A stretch of DNA of 64,000 nt from Pseudomonas triclosanedens (GTDB taxonomy: Bacteria; Pseudomonadota; Gammaproteobacteria; Pseudomonadales; Pseudomonadaceae), in assembly GCF_026686735.1 (NCBI RefSeq), contig NZ_CP113432.1, forward strand, positions 62,001 to 126,000, read 5' to 3'. Below are positions 34,143-43,006 of this stretch, in pieces. A program made the translations under genes and the position numbers. The first letter of the stretch is position 1; every line of letters starts with the position of its first letter. Under the pieces are notes generated by a model. That model was not told the DNA's origin. It saw nothing but the letters and a program-made list of their open reading frames with translations, and made no database searches.

Positions 34143-35153
34143 ATGCAAGACATCTACAAGATGGCCGGAATCACGGCTGCCCATGCGGTGTACAGCGTCT
34201 GCGACGGCGAGCTGCTGATCCCCATCTACGGCTACCTGAGCGAAGACGGCAAGATCCGCATGGTCCGGCTGGCGCACGATACCGGCGAGGAAGCCATGCA
34301 GGCGGCGCAGCAGATGTATGAGGAAAACCCTCATCAGGCGCTGGGTGCGGCCCTGATACTGGATGGCTTCGTGACTCTCAAGGATGTCGGCAAGGTCGAC
34401 GCGCTGCTGCTCAGGATCATTTCCTACGCCGAGCCGCGCCGCGTCATGGAGCTGGCCATTCCCTACCGTCACGCCCACAGCGCGGAAGGTTTTGCCGTGT
34501 TCAAGCCCAAGGTTACGGGCGTGACCGGCATTACCCAGGAAGAACTGCAGCCGCTGATCGACGCCTTTTACGCCGGCCGCGACGAGCATGCCGAAGGCAG
34601 CGCTGTATGGAAGGCCAGCCAGCAGGCCCAGATCACCGGGATGACCGGTTTCGCCGGTTTCCCCGGCGACGAATGGCGGCAACTGCGCGAGGCGCCGGTG
34701 GCGGTGTTCTGCATGGTCGCCAGCGCCGACGGCAAGATCGACGCGAAGGAAGCCGAGGCGTTCGGCAAGCTGTTCAAGGAATCCGGCAAGTACCCCAGCG
34801 TGCTGATGCAGCGCGTGATGGCCGAACTGAGCCCGGACACGCCCCAGGGGCGCGACGTGCTGATGAACTTCCTGCAGCGTTTCATCACGCCCGACCAGTT
34901 CAACCGCGTGCAGTACTTCGCCCGCATCAACAGCCTGCTGGCGCAGCGCGCCAGCGAGGGCGACGCCGCGGCCTTCAAGGCCGACCTGCTGGCCTTCGGC
35001 AAGGCGGTGGCGGAGTCTTCCGGCGGCTTCTTCGGCTTCGGCAGCAAGATCAGCAAGGACGAGAAGAAGGTGCTGGAGGTCATCGACGGCCTGCTCAGCT
35101 CGCCGCCGGAACTCAGCCAACTGATGGCCGACCTGGTGGCGCCGGCGCAGTAA
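34143..35153 (+). CDS. TerB-like tellurite resistance family protein
   Basis: A 336-residue soluble protein. The second half has the TerB/acidic-helix pattern VAVFCMVASADGKIDAKEAE (about residues 195-215), with a second DEKK helix near the C terminus (GSKISKDEKKVLEVIDGLL). The first half is an unassigned domain starting AGITAAHAVYSVCDGELLIP. The ATG at 34143 follows AAGGAAGTGA. TerB-type domains bind divalent metal and appear in stress proteins. No function can be assigned here. It is convergent with the radical SAM fragment. Confidence 0.7.
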   Translation: MQDIYKMAGITAAHAVYSVCDGELLIPIYGYLSEDGKIRMVRLAHDTGEEAMQAAQQMYEENPHQALGAALILDGFVTLKDVGKVDALLLRIISYAEPRRVMELAIPYRHAHSAEGFAVFKPKVTGVTGITQEELQPLIDAFYAGRDEHAEGSAVWKASQQAQITGMTGFAGFPGDEWRQLREAPVAVFCMVASADGKIDAKEAEAFGKLFKESGKYPSVLMQRVMAELSPDTPQGRDVLMNFLQRFITPDQFNRVQYFARINSLLAQRASEGDAAAFKADLLAFGKAVAESSGGFFGFGSKISKDEKKVLEVIDGLLSSPPELSQLMADLVAPAQ

Positions 35154-35154
35154 T

Positions 35155-35990
35155 TCAGAACAGGCTCATCTGGCTGCGCGGCGGCGCGAACGCCGTGCAG
35201 TCCAGGCCAAAGCTGCCGCGCCGGTTCAGGCCCAGGCGGCGCATCGCGACCTCGAAGCGCTTGGCCAGCAGGTCGGCGAACGGGCCTTCTCCGCGAAAAC
35301 GATGGCCGAAGCGGCTGTCGTGGATTTCCCCGCCGCGCAGTTGGCGGATCAGGCTCATCACATGGTTGGCCCTTTGCGGATAGTGGGCAGCCAGCCATTC
35401 CTCAAACAGCGGCCCGACTTCCCGCGGCAGGCGCAGCATCATATAGCTGGCGCTCTGCGCGCCCGCTTCGTGCGCCGCTTCCAGCAAGGTTTCCAGCTCG
35501 CGGTCGTTGATCATCGGGATCATCGGCGAGCACAGCACACCTACCGGAATATGCTGCTCGCGCATCACCCGGATGGCGCGCAGGCGAGCCGATGGCGCCG
35601 CCGCGCGAGGTTCGAGGATGCGCTTGAGCTCATCGTCCAGGGTGGTGAGGCTGATCATCACCCCCACCAGGTTGTGCCGGGCCATTTCGCTCAGCAGATC
35701 TAGGTCGCGCAGGATCAGCGAGCCCTTGGTCACGATGGTCACCGGGTGGCGGAAGCGCAGCAGCACTTCGAGAATCTGCCGGGTCAGGCGCTGCTGGCGC
35801 TCGATCGGCTGGTAGGGGTCGGTGTTGGCGCCCAGGTTGATCGGTGCGCAGACATAGCCGGGCTTGCTCAGTTCCTGCTCCAGCACGGCGGCTGCGTTGG
35901 TCTTGGCGATCAGGCGGGTTTCGAAGTCCAGCCCCGGCGACAGGTCCCAGTAGGCGTGGCTGGGTCGCGCATAGCAATAGATGCAGCCTG
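35155..35990 (-). pseudogene. radical SAM protein, 5'-truncated at island junction
   Basis: This is the 3' part of a radical SAM gene of the splB-like/PA0069 type. In frame upstream of the first ATG (35886) the sequence still encodes GCIYCYARPSHAYWDLS, that is, the second and third cysteines of the CxxxCxxC [4Fe-4S] motif. The reading then stops matching at about 35990, just before the first Cys. The rest reads well to the stop (INLGANTDPYQPIERQ, VTIVTKGSLILRDLDLL, SSFMMLRLPREV-like segment). An intact homolog should have about 70 more N-terminal residues. The loss coincides with the start of foreign DNA, so the gene was split or deleted by the island. Confidence 0.85.
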
Positions 35991-36286
35991 TCCTTATCCA
36001 TTAAGTCAACCCCTAGACACCGATGTGTGAAGGTATCACCAGGGAGAGGTAGAAATACCGGGTCTAACAGAAATGAATCGCATCCGCGGCGTGACCTAGG
36101 GCCAACGGGCTCATCGGCATTGGCTGCCCAGCTAACAGCAGATGTCGGCTCCTTAACAAGCCTCGACCAGAGCCGAACCTGCCACTACGTCATAGGTTTA
36201 TGGCTGCAGGTAGTGAATCTTCCCAGCTTTTGAGACACACGATGCCACTTTTGGCTGGAAGTTCCAGGTAGTAGCAGGCCGGAATC
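35991..36286. other. left end of foreign DNA, no gene
   Basis: About 300 bp between the radical SAM break and the left IS1182 repeat. It is lower in GC than the core, with several stop codons in all frames and no recognisable gene. It includes GGTAT...ATACC as a small inverted repeat near 36031-36060. It may be the terminus of an integrated element. Confidence 0.5.
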
Positions 36287-36309
36287 GGCCGATTCTGTTG
36301 AAAAAGTAG
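36287..36309. repeat. IS1182-type terminal inverted repeat, left copy
   Basis: 23 bp, beginning GGCCGATTCTGTTG and ending AAAAAGTAG. Exact reverse complement of 37879-37901. Confidence 0.92.
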
Positions 36310-36450
36310 GTTCAGCGGCAGCCGGCCGGCCAGGTGTGCCTGCTGCCGAAGTGGCTGCAAGCCACTTCAAGTTGCCTTTCGGCGCTTCACTGAGCGTCCT
36401 TGCTCAGGCTTGAGGGTTAATTCGAGAGTTTCTGCTCACGGCAGGCGTAC

Positions 36451-37821
36451 CTATCCCGTGAGTGGTGGCCCTTGAGGCAAAAGCTTGGCCATGCGGCGCA
36501 GGTTCTGCACCATCGCAGCCAAGGTGAATTCGTCAGTTGCACCCGTCAGGCCACGTAGTCGCAAGCGGTCGAGTTTCATGATCCGTTTGAGGTGGGCGAA
36601 AAGCATCTCCACCTTCTTCCGTTCGCAACGAGAAACGAGGTATTCCGGTGTCTTGGCGATGCGTCGGGCCACGTCGCGGGCAGCCTCATGGATGCTACGG
36701 ACGATCTTCCGATTCGGCGTGTTGGGGCAGCACTTCGCTTTCAACGAGCAGGTAGCGCAGTCGGTTTGGCTGGAGCGGTAGATGATGGTGTTGGCTTTGG
36801 TCACCCGCGATCTTTTCTGGGTGAAAACGCGCCATTCACTGCGTAGTGGTTTGCCGGCTGGGCATCGATATTCATTGGCTTCCTGATTCCAGTGGAAGTC
36901 GTTACTTGAGAGGCTGTTGTCCTTGCGCTCGGTCTTGTCCCACACGGGCACATGCGGCTCGATATCCTTCTCTTCGACCATCCAGGCCAGCATCGGAGCC
37001 GTGCCATAGGCTGTATCGCCAATGAGGCGTTCCGGTGTGAGGTCGAACTGCGCTTCGACACGCTCGACCATCGTCCTGGTCGAATCGACTTCGGCGGTAC
37101 GGTGCGCCGGGGTCGCCTCCACATCCATGATCACGCCGTGCTCAGTGTCGATCAGGTAGTTCGTGGAGTAGGCAAAGAATGCGGGGCCACCTGGCGCTGC
37201 TGTCCAACGGGACTGAGGATCGGTGAGCGAAATTTTCTTGGGGAGAGCTTCAGCCAGCGCCTCTTCATCAAGAGCTTCGAGGTACTCGCGCACGGCACGG
37301 CTGCTCAGGGCTGGATCGCGCCAATCGACTTCATCTCCCGCCACCCCACGTTGCCGGCTGGCATCCGCTTTGATGATGCTGGCGTCGACGGCGAAACCTT
37401 CACCCTTTACCAGGCCGGCCGCCATGCAACGCCGCAGCACCTCATTGAACAACCAGCGGAACAGATCGCTGTCACGAAAACGTCCATGGCGATTCTTCGA
37501 GAAGGTTGAGTGGTTGGGTACTTCGTCTTCCAGACCCAGCCGGCAGAACCAGCGATAGGCCAGGTTCAGGTGCACCTCTTCGCACAATTGCCGCTCGGAA
37601 CGAATGCCATAGCAGTAGCCGACGACCAGCATGCGCACCATCAATTCCGGGTCAATCGAGGGGCGTCCGATGGGGCTATAGAAATCGGCCAGGTAGGCGC
37701 GCAGGTCACTGAGATCCAAGCAGTGATCGATGCTGCGCAGGAGGTGTTGGGCCGGGACGTGATCTTCAAGATTGAACGAGTAGAACAGGCGCTGTTGTCC
37801 TCCCGGTAACTGTCCCATCAT
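36451..37821 (-). CDS. IS1182-family transposase
   Basis: A 456-residue transposase with an N-terminal DUF772 domain (FYSFNLEDHVPAQHLLRSID, MLVVGYCYGIRSERQLCEEV) and a DDE domain. The catalytic acids are probably in FAVDASIIKAD, IGDTAYGT and the final RKKVEMLFAHLKRIMKLDR (Glu). A zinc-ribbon-like CATCSLKAKCC lies before the last helix. The ATG at 37821 was chosen; a GTG at 37836 is also possible. The gene is intact, so the IS may still be active. Confidence 0.9.
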   Translation of the reverse strand: MMGQLPGGQQRLFYSFNLEDHVPAQHLLRSIDHCLDLSDLRAYLADFYSPIGRPSIDPELMVRMLVVGYCYGIRSERQLCEEVHLNLAYRWFCRLGLEDEVPNHSTFSKNRHGRFRDSDLFRWLFNEVLRRCMAAGLVKGEGFAVDASIIKADASRQRGVAGDEVDWRDPALSSRAVREYLEALDEEALAEALPKKISLTDPQSRWTAAPGGPAFFAYSTNYLIDTEHGVIMDVEATPAHRTAEVDSTRTMVERVEAQFDLTPERLIGDTAYGTAPMLAWMVEEKDIEPHVPVWDKTERKDNSLSSNDFHWNQEANEYRCPAGKPLRSEWRVFTQKRSRVTKANTIIYRSSQTDCATCSLKAKCCPNTPNRKIVRSIHEAARDVARRIAKTPEYLVSRCERKKVEMLFAHLKRIMKLDRLRLRGLTGATDEFTLAAMVQNLRRMAKLLPQGPPLTG

Positions 37822-37878
37822 GCTGTTCGCCCCCACGCTCGCTGACAGAGCAATTTTGCCAACGGCATGGGAAGGTCG

Positions 37879-37901
37879 CTACTTTTTCAACAGAATCGGC
37901 C
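37879..37901. repeat. IS1182-type terminal inverted repeat, right copy
   Basis: 23 bp, beginning CTACTTTTTCAACAG and ending AATCGGCC. Exact reverse complement of 36287-36309. Confidence 0.92.
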
Positions 37902-37951
37902 AAAAACGGACACCGCCAACCCGTTGGAAAAAAACTGAGCGTTGCTTTCCG

Positions 37952-38509
37952 TTAAGTTTGGTAGTTGCAAGCCCCGTTCAGGAAGAATTGCTCGATCAAC
38001 GCCGCCATACCTGCGCGTGCGATACGGCCGCGGCGCTCGGCGTCTACCAGGCCGAAGATCAAGGAGGAGAAGATTTCGGTAAGCGCCGGGGCACCGATAT
38101 CGATACGGAATACGCCCAGTTTTTGCCCGCGTAGAAAGAACTCGTCCAGCGTTTCTGAGTAAGGCAGCCATCGGCAGCCGCCTGCATCTAAATCAAACGT
38201 GTCCGGGCGCCACTGAAATGAGAGGAAAACCAACAACTCCCTGTGAGTCAAATGGCCTTCGATCAGGCGATGCAATGCGTCCAAGGGCGCCGACTCAAGA
38301 TCGGTATCGGCAATGACCCGATAAATAACCACCGAACCATGATCCAGAAGCATCTCGATCAGGTTGTCGCGGGTGCCGCAAAACCTGTTTAGCGTCGCCT
38401 TGCTGACTCCCGCTGCCTGGGCTATTTCTTTGAACGTGGCTCGCGGGTGGTCAACGATGGCGATCGCCAGGGCCTTCAGCAATTTCTCATCGGCAGCAGT
38501 TAAATCCAT
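37952..38509 (-). CDS. nfxB: NfxB-like repressor of the efflux operon
   Basis: A 185-residue TetR-like repressor strongly resembling NfxB. The HTH segment KEIAQAAGVSKATLNRFCGT, the following RDNLIEMLLDHG, and EGHLTHRELLVFLSFQWRPD are all NfxB features, as is the end VDAERRGRIARAGMAALIEQFFL. It is divergent from mexC, and the 48-bp palindrome between them is a likely operator. NfxB represses mexCD-oprJ, and loss of function causes overexpression and drug resistance. The copy here looks intact. Its 3' end is 50 bp from the IS element. Confidence 0.88.
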   Translation of the reverse strand: MDLTAADEKLLKALAIAIVDHPRATFKEIAQAAGVSKATLNRFCGTRDNLIEMLLDHGSVVIYRVIADTDLESAPLDALHRLIEGHLTHRELLVFLSFQWRPDTFDLDAGGCRWLPYSETLDEFFLRGQKLGVFRIDIGAPALTEIFSSLIFGLVDAERRGRIARAGMAALIEQFFLNGACNYQT

Positions 38510-38592
38510 CGGTCACTCTTTATCTATCGCAGGCAGATGCGGGTATTTTGCCTAGAACACTCATTTTTCTCAAAGAGGATACTAGCTTTGTT

Positions 38593-38640
38593 CACACCAA
38601 AATCAAATGAGTCAATATTGACTCATTTGATTTTGGTGTG
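38593..38640. promoter_or_regulatory. 48-bp perfect palindrome, probable NfxB operator
   Basis: A 48-bp perfect inverted repeat with no loop, centred between 38616 and 38617. The half-site starts CACACCAAAATCAAATGAG, and the centre reads GAGTCAATATTGACTC. It lies between the divergent nfxB (start 38509) and mexC (start 38689), 48 bp before the mexC start. It is AT-rich in a GC-rich region. Position and symmetry argue for a dimer-of-dimers repressor site controlling mexC and perhaps nfxB; the binding is inferred. Confidence 0.85.
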
Positions 38641-38688
38641 GATCATGCGCGGCTTCGACTACGTACTGGCTTCGTGCTTGGGTGAGAT

Positions 38689-39852
38689 ATGAACAAATTT
38701 CGCGAGTGGATCACTTTTTCCGTGATCTCCTGTTTGGTCGCCGTGACCCTGGTTGGCTGCGACAAGCCCGAAGAGCAAGGGGAGGAGGCGCCGGCGCGTG
38801 AAGTCGATGTGCTCAGCGTGCAGACCGAGCCCTTCACCGTGGTTGCCGAGCTACCAGGACGCATCGAGCCGGTGCGTGTCGCCGAGGTGCGCGCGCGGGT
38901 GGCGGGGATCGTGCTCAAGCGCACCTTTGAGGAAGGGGCCGACGTGAAGGCCGGCGACGTGCTGTTCCAGATCGACCCTGCGCCGTTCAAAGCGGCCCTG
39001 TCGCGGGCGCAGGGTGAACTGGCCCGCGCCGAGGCGCAGTTGTTCCAGGCCCAGGCGATGGTTCGCCGATACGAGCCGCTGGTGAAGATCAACGCCGTCA
39101 GCCAGCAGGATTTCGACAACGCCAAGGCCGCTCTGCAGAGTGCCCAGGCCGACAAGCGATCGGCCCAGGCCAATGTCGAAACCGCCCGCCTGGACCTGGG
39201 CTATGCCGAGGTTCGCGCACCCATTGCCGGACGCATCGGCCGAGCCCAGGTCACCGAAGGGGCGCTGGTAGGCCAGGGTGAGGCGACTCTGCTAGCGCGT
39301 ATCCAGCAACTTGATCCGGTGTACGCCGACTTCACCCAGCCGGCTGCCGACGCCCTGCGCCTGCGCGCGGCCATCGCCGAGGGCAAGGTTGCCGGCGCTA
39401 GCGACCAGCCGTTGTCGCTGCGCGTCGATGGTACCGATATCGAGAGCAAGGGCACGCTGCTGTTCACTGATATCTCGGTGGATCGCAGCACCGGGCAAAT
39501 CGCCCTGCGAGGGCAGTTCGACAACCCCGAGGGCGTGTTGCTGCCGGGTATGTACGTGCGTGTGCGCACGCCGCAGGGGCTCAACCAGAACGCCATCCTG
39601 GTGCCGCAACGTGCCGTGCAGCGTTCGGCTGACGGTCAGGCCAGCGTGATGCTGCTGGGGCAGGGCGATACCGTCGAGGCGCGCCAGGTCACCACCGGTG
39701 CCATGCAGGGCTCGCGCTGGCAGATCAGCGAGGGCCTGCAGGTCGGCGACAAGGTGATCACCAGCTCGCTGGCGGCTATCCGTCCGGGCGCCAAGGTCAT
39801 CCCCCGCGAGCAAGATGCCGCCGAAGCCGCTCCACAGTCCCAGGCGCAGTAA
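38689..39852 (+). CDS. mexC: RND efflux periplasmic adaptor, MexC-type (tmexC-like)
   Basis: A 387-residue membrane-fusion lipoprotein. The signal ends with the lipobox LVGC at Cys24. The lipoyl/barrel-sandwich halves are ELPGRIEPVRVAEVRARVAG and RLDLGYAEVRAPIAGRIGRA, joined by a coiled-coil hairpin (about residues 95-170). The beta-barrel and membrane-proximal domains follow (VLLPGMYVRVRTPQGLNQNA). It resembles MexC closely. Order, length and the neighbouring umuC fragment match the mobile tmexC genes. It bridges MexD to the outer-membrane channel. First gene of a three-gene operon. Confidence 0.9.
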   Translation: MNKFREWITFSVISCLVAVTLVGCDKPEEQGEEAPAREVDVLSVQTEPFTVVAELPGRIEPVRVAEVRARVAGIVLKRTFEEGADVKAGDVLFQIDPAPFKAALSRAQGELARAEAQLFQAQAMVRRYEPLVKINAVSQQDFDNAKAALQSAQADKRSAQANVETARLDLGYAEVRAPIAGRIGRAQVTEGALVGQGEATLLARIQQLDPVYADFTQPAADALRLRAAIAEGKVAGASDQPLSLRVDGTDIESKGTLLFTDISVDRSTGQIALRGQFDNPEGVLLPGMYVRVRTPQGLNQNAILVPQRAVQRSADGQASVMLLGQGDTVEARQVTTGAMQGSRWQISEGLQVGDKVITSSLAAIRPGAKVIPREQDAAEAAPQSQAQ

Positions 39853-39867
39853 GCCGGAGAACCTCTC

Positions 39868-42800
39868 ATGTCCCTGTTTTTCATCCGGCGCCCCAATTTC
39901 GCCTGGGTAGTCGCCCTGTTCATCTCGCTGGGTGGCCTGCTGGCCATCCCGTTCCTGCCGGTGGCGCAGTACCCCAACGTGGCGCCGCCGCAGATCACCG
40001 TGACCGCCACCTATCCCGGCGCTTCGGCGCAGGTGCTCACCGACTCGGTGACCAGCGTCATCGAGGAAGAACTCAACGGCGCCAAGAACCTGCTGTACTT
40101 CGAGTCCACCAGCAACGCCAACGGCATCGCCGAGATCACCGTCACCTTCCAGCCAGGGACCGACCCCGAACTGGCCCAGGTTGACGTGCAGAACCGTCTG
40201 AAGAAGGCCGAGGCACGTATGCCGCAGGCCGTGCTGACCCTCGGCATCCAGACCGAGCAGGCCACCGCCGGCTTCCTGCTGATCTATGCGCTGAGCTACA
40301 CCGATGGCGACAAGGACGCCAACGTCACGGCGCTGGCCGATTACGCCGCGCGCAACATCAACAACGAAATCCGTCGCGTGAACGGCGTCGGCAAGCTGCA
40401 GTTCTTCGCCTCCGAGGCGGCCATGCGCGTGTGGATCGATCCGCAGAAGCTGGTCGGCTACGGCCTGTCCATCGATGACGTGAACAACGCGATCCGCGCG
40501 CAGAACGTGCAGGTGCCGGCCGGTGCCTTCGGCAGCACGCCGGGTTCCAGCGAGCAGGAGCTGACGGCGACCCTGGCGGTCAAGGGCACCCTGGACAACC
40601 CGCAGGAATTCGCCGCCATCGTGCTGCGTGCCAACCAGGACGGCTCGCGCCTGACCCTGGGCGACGTGGCACGCATCGAGGTCGGCAGCCAGGACTACAA
40701 CTTCGGCTCGCGCCAGGACGGCAAGCCCGCCGTTGCCGCCGCCGTGCAGCTGTCGCCCGGTGCCAACGCGATCCAGACCGCCGAGGCGGTCAAGCAGCGT
40801 CTGACCGAGCTGTCGGCCAACTTCCCGGACAACGTCGAGTTCTCCGTGCCGTACGACACCTCGCGCTTCGTCGACGTGGCCATCGACAAGGTCATCATGA
40901 CCCTCATCGAGGCCATGGTGCTGGTGTTCCTGGTGATGTTCCTGTTCCTGCAGAACGTGCGCTACACCCTGATCCCGTCCATCGTCGTGCCGGTGTGTCT
41001 GCTTGGTACCCTGACCTTCATGTACCTGCTGGGCTTCTCGGTGAACATGATGACCATGTTCGGCATGGTGCTGGCCATCGGCATCTTGGTGGACGACGCC
41101 ATCGTGGTGGTGGAGAACGTCGAGCGGATCATGGCCGAGGAAGGCCTGGCGCCGGTGCCGGCGACCATCAAGGCGATGGGGCAGGTGTCCGGGGCGATCA
41201 TCGGTATCACCCTGGTGCTGTCGGCGGTGTTCCTGCCGCTGGCCTTCATGGCCGGCTCGGTGGGGGTGATCTACCAGCAGTTCTCGCTGTCGCTGGCGGT
41301 GTCGATCCTGTTCTCGGGCTTTCTTGCGCTGACCTTCACCCCGGCGCTGTGTGCCACGCTGCTCAAACCGATCCCCGAGGGCCATCACGAGAAGACCGGT
41401 TTCTTCGGCTGGTTCAACCGCAAGTTCACCGCCCTGACCGGCCGCTACACCAAACTCAACGGCAAGCTGGTGCCGCGCGCCGGGCGGGTGATGTTCATCT
41501 ACCTGGGCGTGGTGGTGCTGATGGGTTTCTTCTACCTGCGCCTGCCGGAATCCTTCGTGCCGGTGGAAGACCAGGGCTACATGATCGTCGACATCCAGTT
41601 GCCGCCAGGCGCTACCCGTGAGCGCACCTCGGCCACGGGTGAGGAGCTGGAAGAGTTTCTGATGGCCCGCGAGGCCGTGCAGACGTCCTTTCTGGTCCTC
41701 GGCTTCAGCTTCTCCGGCATGGGTGAGAACGCGGCCATTGCCTTCCCGCTGCTCAAGGACTGGTCCGAGCGAGATTCTTCGCAGTCGCCGGAAGCCGAGT
41801 CGGCTGCGGTCAACCAGCACTTCGCCAACCTCGATGACGGCGCGATCATGGCGGTGCCGCCACCGCCGGTCGAAGGCCTGGGCAACTCGGGTGGTTTCGC
41901 CCTGCGCCTGCAGGACCGCGCCGGCCTTGGCCGCGATGCCCTGTTGGCAGCGCGCGATGAAGTGCTGGGCAAGGTCAACGGCAATCCGAAGTTCCTCTAC
42001 GCCATGATGGAAGGTCTGGCCGAGGCGCCGCAGCTGCGCCTGGTGATCGACCGTGAGCAGGCCCGCACGCTGGGTGTCAGCTTCGAAGCGATCAGCAGCG
42101 CGCTGTCCACTGCGTTCGGCTCGTCGGTGATCAACGACTTCGCCAACGCCGGCCGCCAGCAGCGCGTGGTGGTACAGGCCGAACAGGCCGAGCGCATGAC
42201 GCCGGAAAGCGTCCTGCGCCTGCATGTGCCCAACGACAGCGGCAGCCTGGTACCGCTGAGTGCTTTCGTCACCACGAGCTGGGAGGAAGGCCCGGTGCAG
42301 GTCGCGCGTTACAACGGTTACCCGTCGATCCGCATTGCCGGTGACGCCGCGCCCGGCGTGAGCACTGGCGAGGCGATGCTCGAACTGGAGCGCATCGCTG
42401 CCGAGCTGCCCGAAGGTATCGGCTACGAGTGGACCGGGCTTTCGTATCAGGAGCGGGTCGCCAGCGGCCAGGCGACGATGCTGTTCGCGCTGGCCATCAC
42501 CGTGGTGTTCCTGCTGCTGGTGGCGCTCTACGAGAGCTGGGCGATCCCGCTGACGGTGATGCTGATCGTGCCGGTCGGCGCACTCGGCGCGGTACTGGCG
42601 GTGACTGCCATCGGCCTGCCCAACGACGTGTACTTCAAGGTCGGCCTGATCACCGTGATCGGCCTGGCGGCGAAGAACGCCATTCTCATCGTCGAGTTCG
42701 CCAAGGACCTGTGGGAAGACGGCTACTCGCTGCGCGATGCCGCTGTCGAAGCCGCGCGCCTGCGTTTCCGCCCGATCATCATGACCTCCATGGCGTTCAT

Positions 42801-43002
42801 GCTCGGCGTGGTGCCGCTGGCCATCGCCACTGGCGCCGGCGCTGCGAGCCAGCGCGCACTGGGCACCGGGGTGCTGGGCGGGATGCTCAGCGCGACCATG
42901 CTCGGGGTGATCTTCGTGCCGATCTTCTTCGTCTGGGTGCTGTCGCTGCTGCGCACCAAACCTCAGCAAACCGACAACCATCCCCTGCATAAAGCGGAGT
43001 AA
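39868..43002 (+). CDS. mexD: RND efflux pump inner-membrane transporter, MexD-type (tmexD-like)
   Basis: A 1044-residue HAE1-family RND pump with the usual twelve helices and two large periplasmic loops. The proton-relay aspartates of helix 4 are in MVLAIGILVDDAIVVVENVE (Asp-Asp), and the helix 10 Lys is in GLAAKNAILIVEFAKDL. The N terminus MSLFFIRRPNFAWVVALF and the FQPGTDPELAQVDVQNRL segment are family marks. GGAG precedes the ATG, 15 bp after mexC. MexD-type pumps export fluoroquinolones, tetracyclines and, in TMexD variants, tigecycline. The drug range of this copy cannot be read by eye. Confidence 0.93.
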   Translation: MSLFFIRRPNFAWVVALFISLGGLLAIPFLPVAQYPNVAPPQITVTATYPGASAQVLTDSVTSVIEEELNGAKNLLYFESTSNANGIAEITVTFQPGTDPELAQVDVQNRLKKAEARMPQAVLTLGIQTEQATAGFLLIYALSYTDGDKDANVTALADYAARNINNEIRRVNGVGKLQFFASEAAMRVWIDPQKLVGYGLSIDDVNNAIRAQNVQVPAGAFGSTPGSSEQELTATLAVKGTLDNPQEFAAIVLRANQDGSRLTLGDVARIEVGSQDYNFGSRQDGKPAVAAAVQLSPGANAIQTAEAVKQRLTELSANFPDNVEFSVPYDTSRFVDVAIDKVIMTLIEAMVLVFLVMFLFLQNVRYTLIPSIVVPVCLLGTLTFMYLLGFSVNMMTMFGMVLAIGILVDDAIVVVENVERIMAEEGLAPVPATIKAMGQVSGAIIGITLVLSAVFLPLAFMAGSVGVIYQQFSLSLAVSILFSGFLALTFTPALCATLLKPIPEGHHEKTGFFGWFNRKFTALTGRYTKLNGKLVPRAGRVMFIYLGVVVLMGFFYLRLPESFVPVEDQGYMIVDIQLPPGATRERTSATGEELEEFLMAREAVQTSFLVLGFSFSGMGENAAIAFPLLKDWSERDSSQSPEAESAAVNQHFANLDDGAIMAVPPPPVEGLGNSGGFALRLQDRAGLGRDALLAARDEVLGKVNGNPKFLYAMMEGLAEAPQLRLVIDREQARTLGVSFEAISSALSTAFGSSVINDFANAGRQQRVVVQAEQAERMTPESVLRLHVPNDSGSLVPLSAFVTTSWEEGPVQVARYNGYPSIRIAGDAAPGVSTGEAMLELERIAAELPEGIGYEWTGLSYQERVASGQATMLFALAITVVFLLLVALYESWAIPLTVMLIVPVGALGAVLAVTAIGLPNDVYFKVGLITVIGLAAKNAILIVEFAKDLWEDGYSLRDAAVEAARLRFRPIIMTSMAFMLGVVPLAIATGAGAASQRALGTGVLGGMLSATMLGVIFVPIFFVWVLSLLRTKPQQTDNHPLHKAE

Positions 43003-43006
43003 TGCG

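Larger units (their letters stand above)
36287..37901 (-). mobile_element. IS1182-family insertion sequence, complete
   Basis: A 1615-bp element bounded by 23-bp perfect inverted repeats that start GGCCGATTCTGTTGAAAAAG. It encodes a single intact DDE transposase on the minus strand. No clear target duplication is visible in the flanks (AATC on the left, AAAA on the right), which may reflect rearrangement after insertion. Confidence 0.92.

Noticed and set aside
38640..38690. tRNA or attachment site at the palindrome
   Set aside because: No tRNA-like fold; the symmetry and place between divergent genes fit an operator better.
39292..42990. A 1232-codon minus-strand frame across mexC and mexD
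   Set aside because: Antisense shadow of the RND pump; the translation is His/Gln/Asp-rich nonsense typical of high-GC codon bias.
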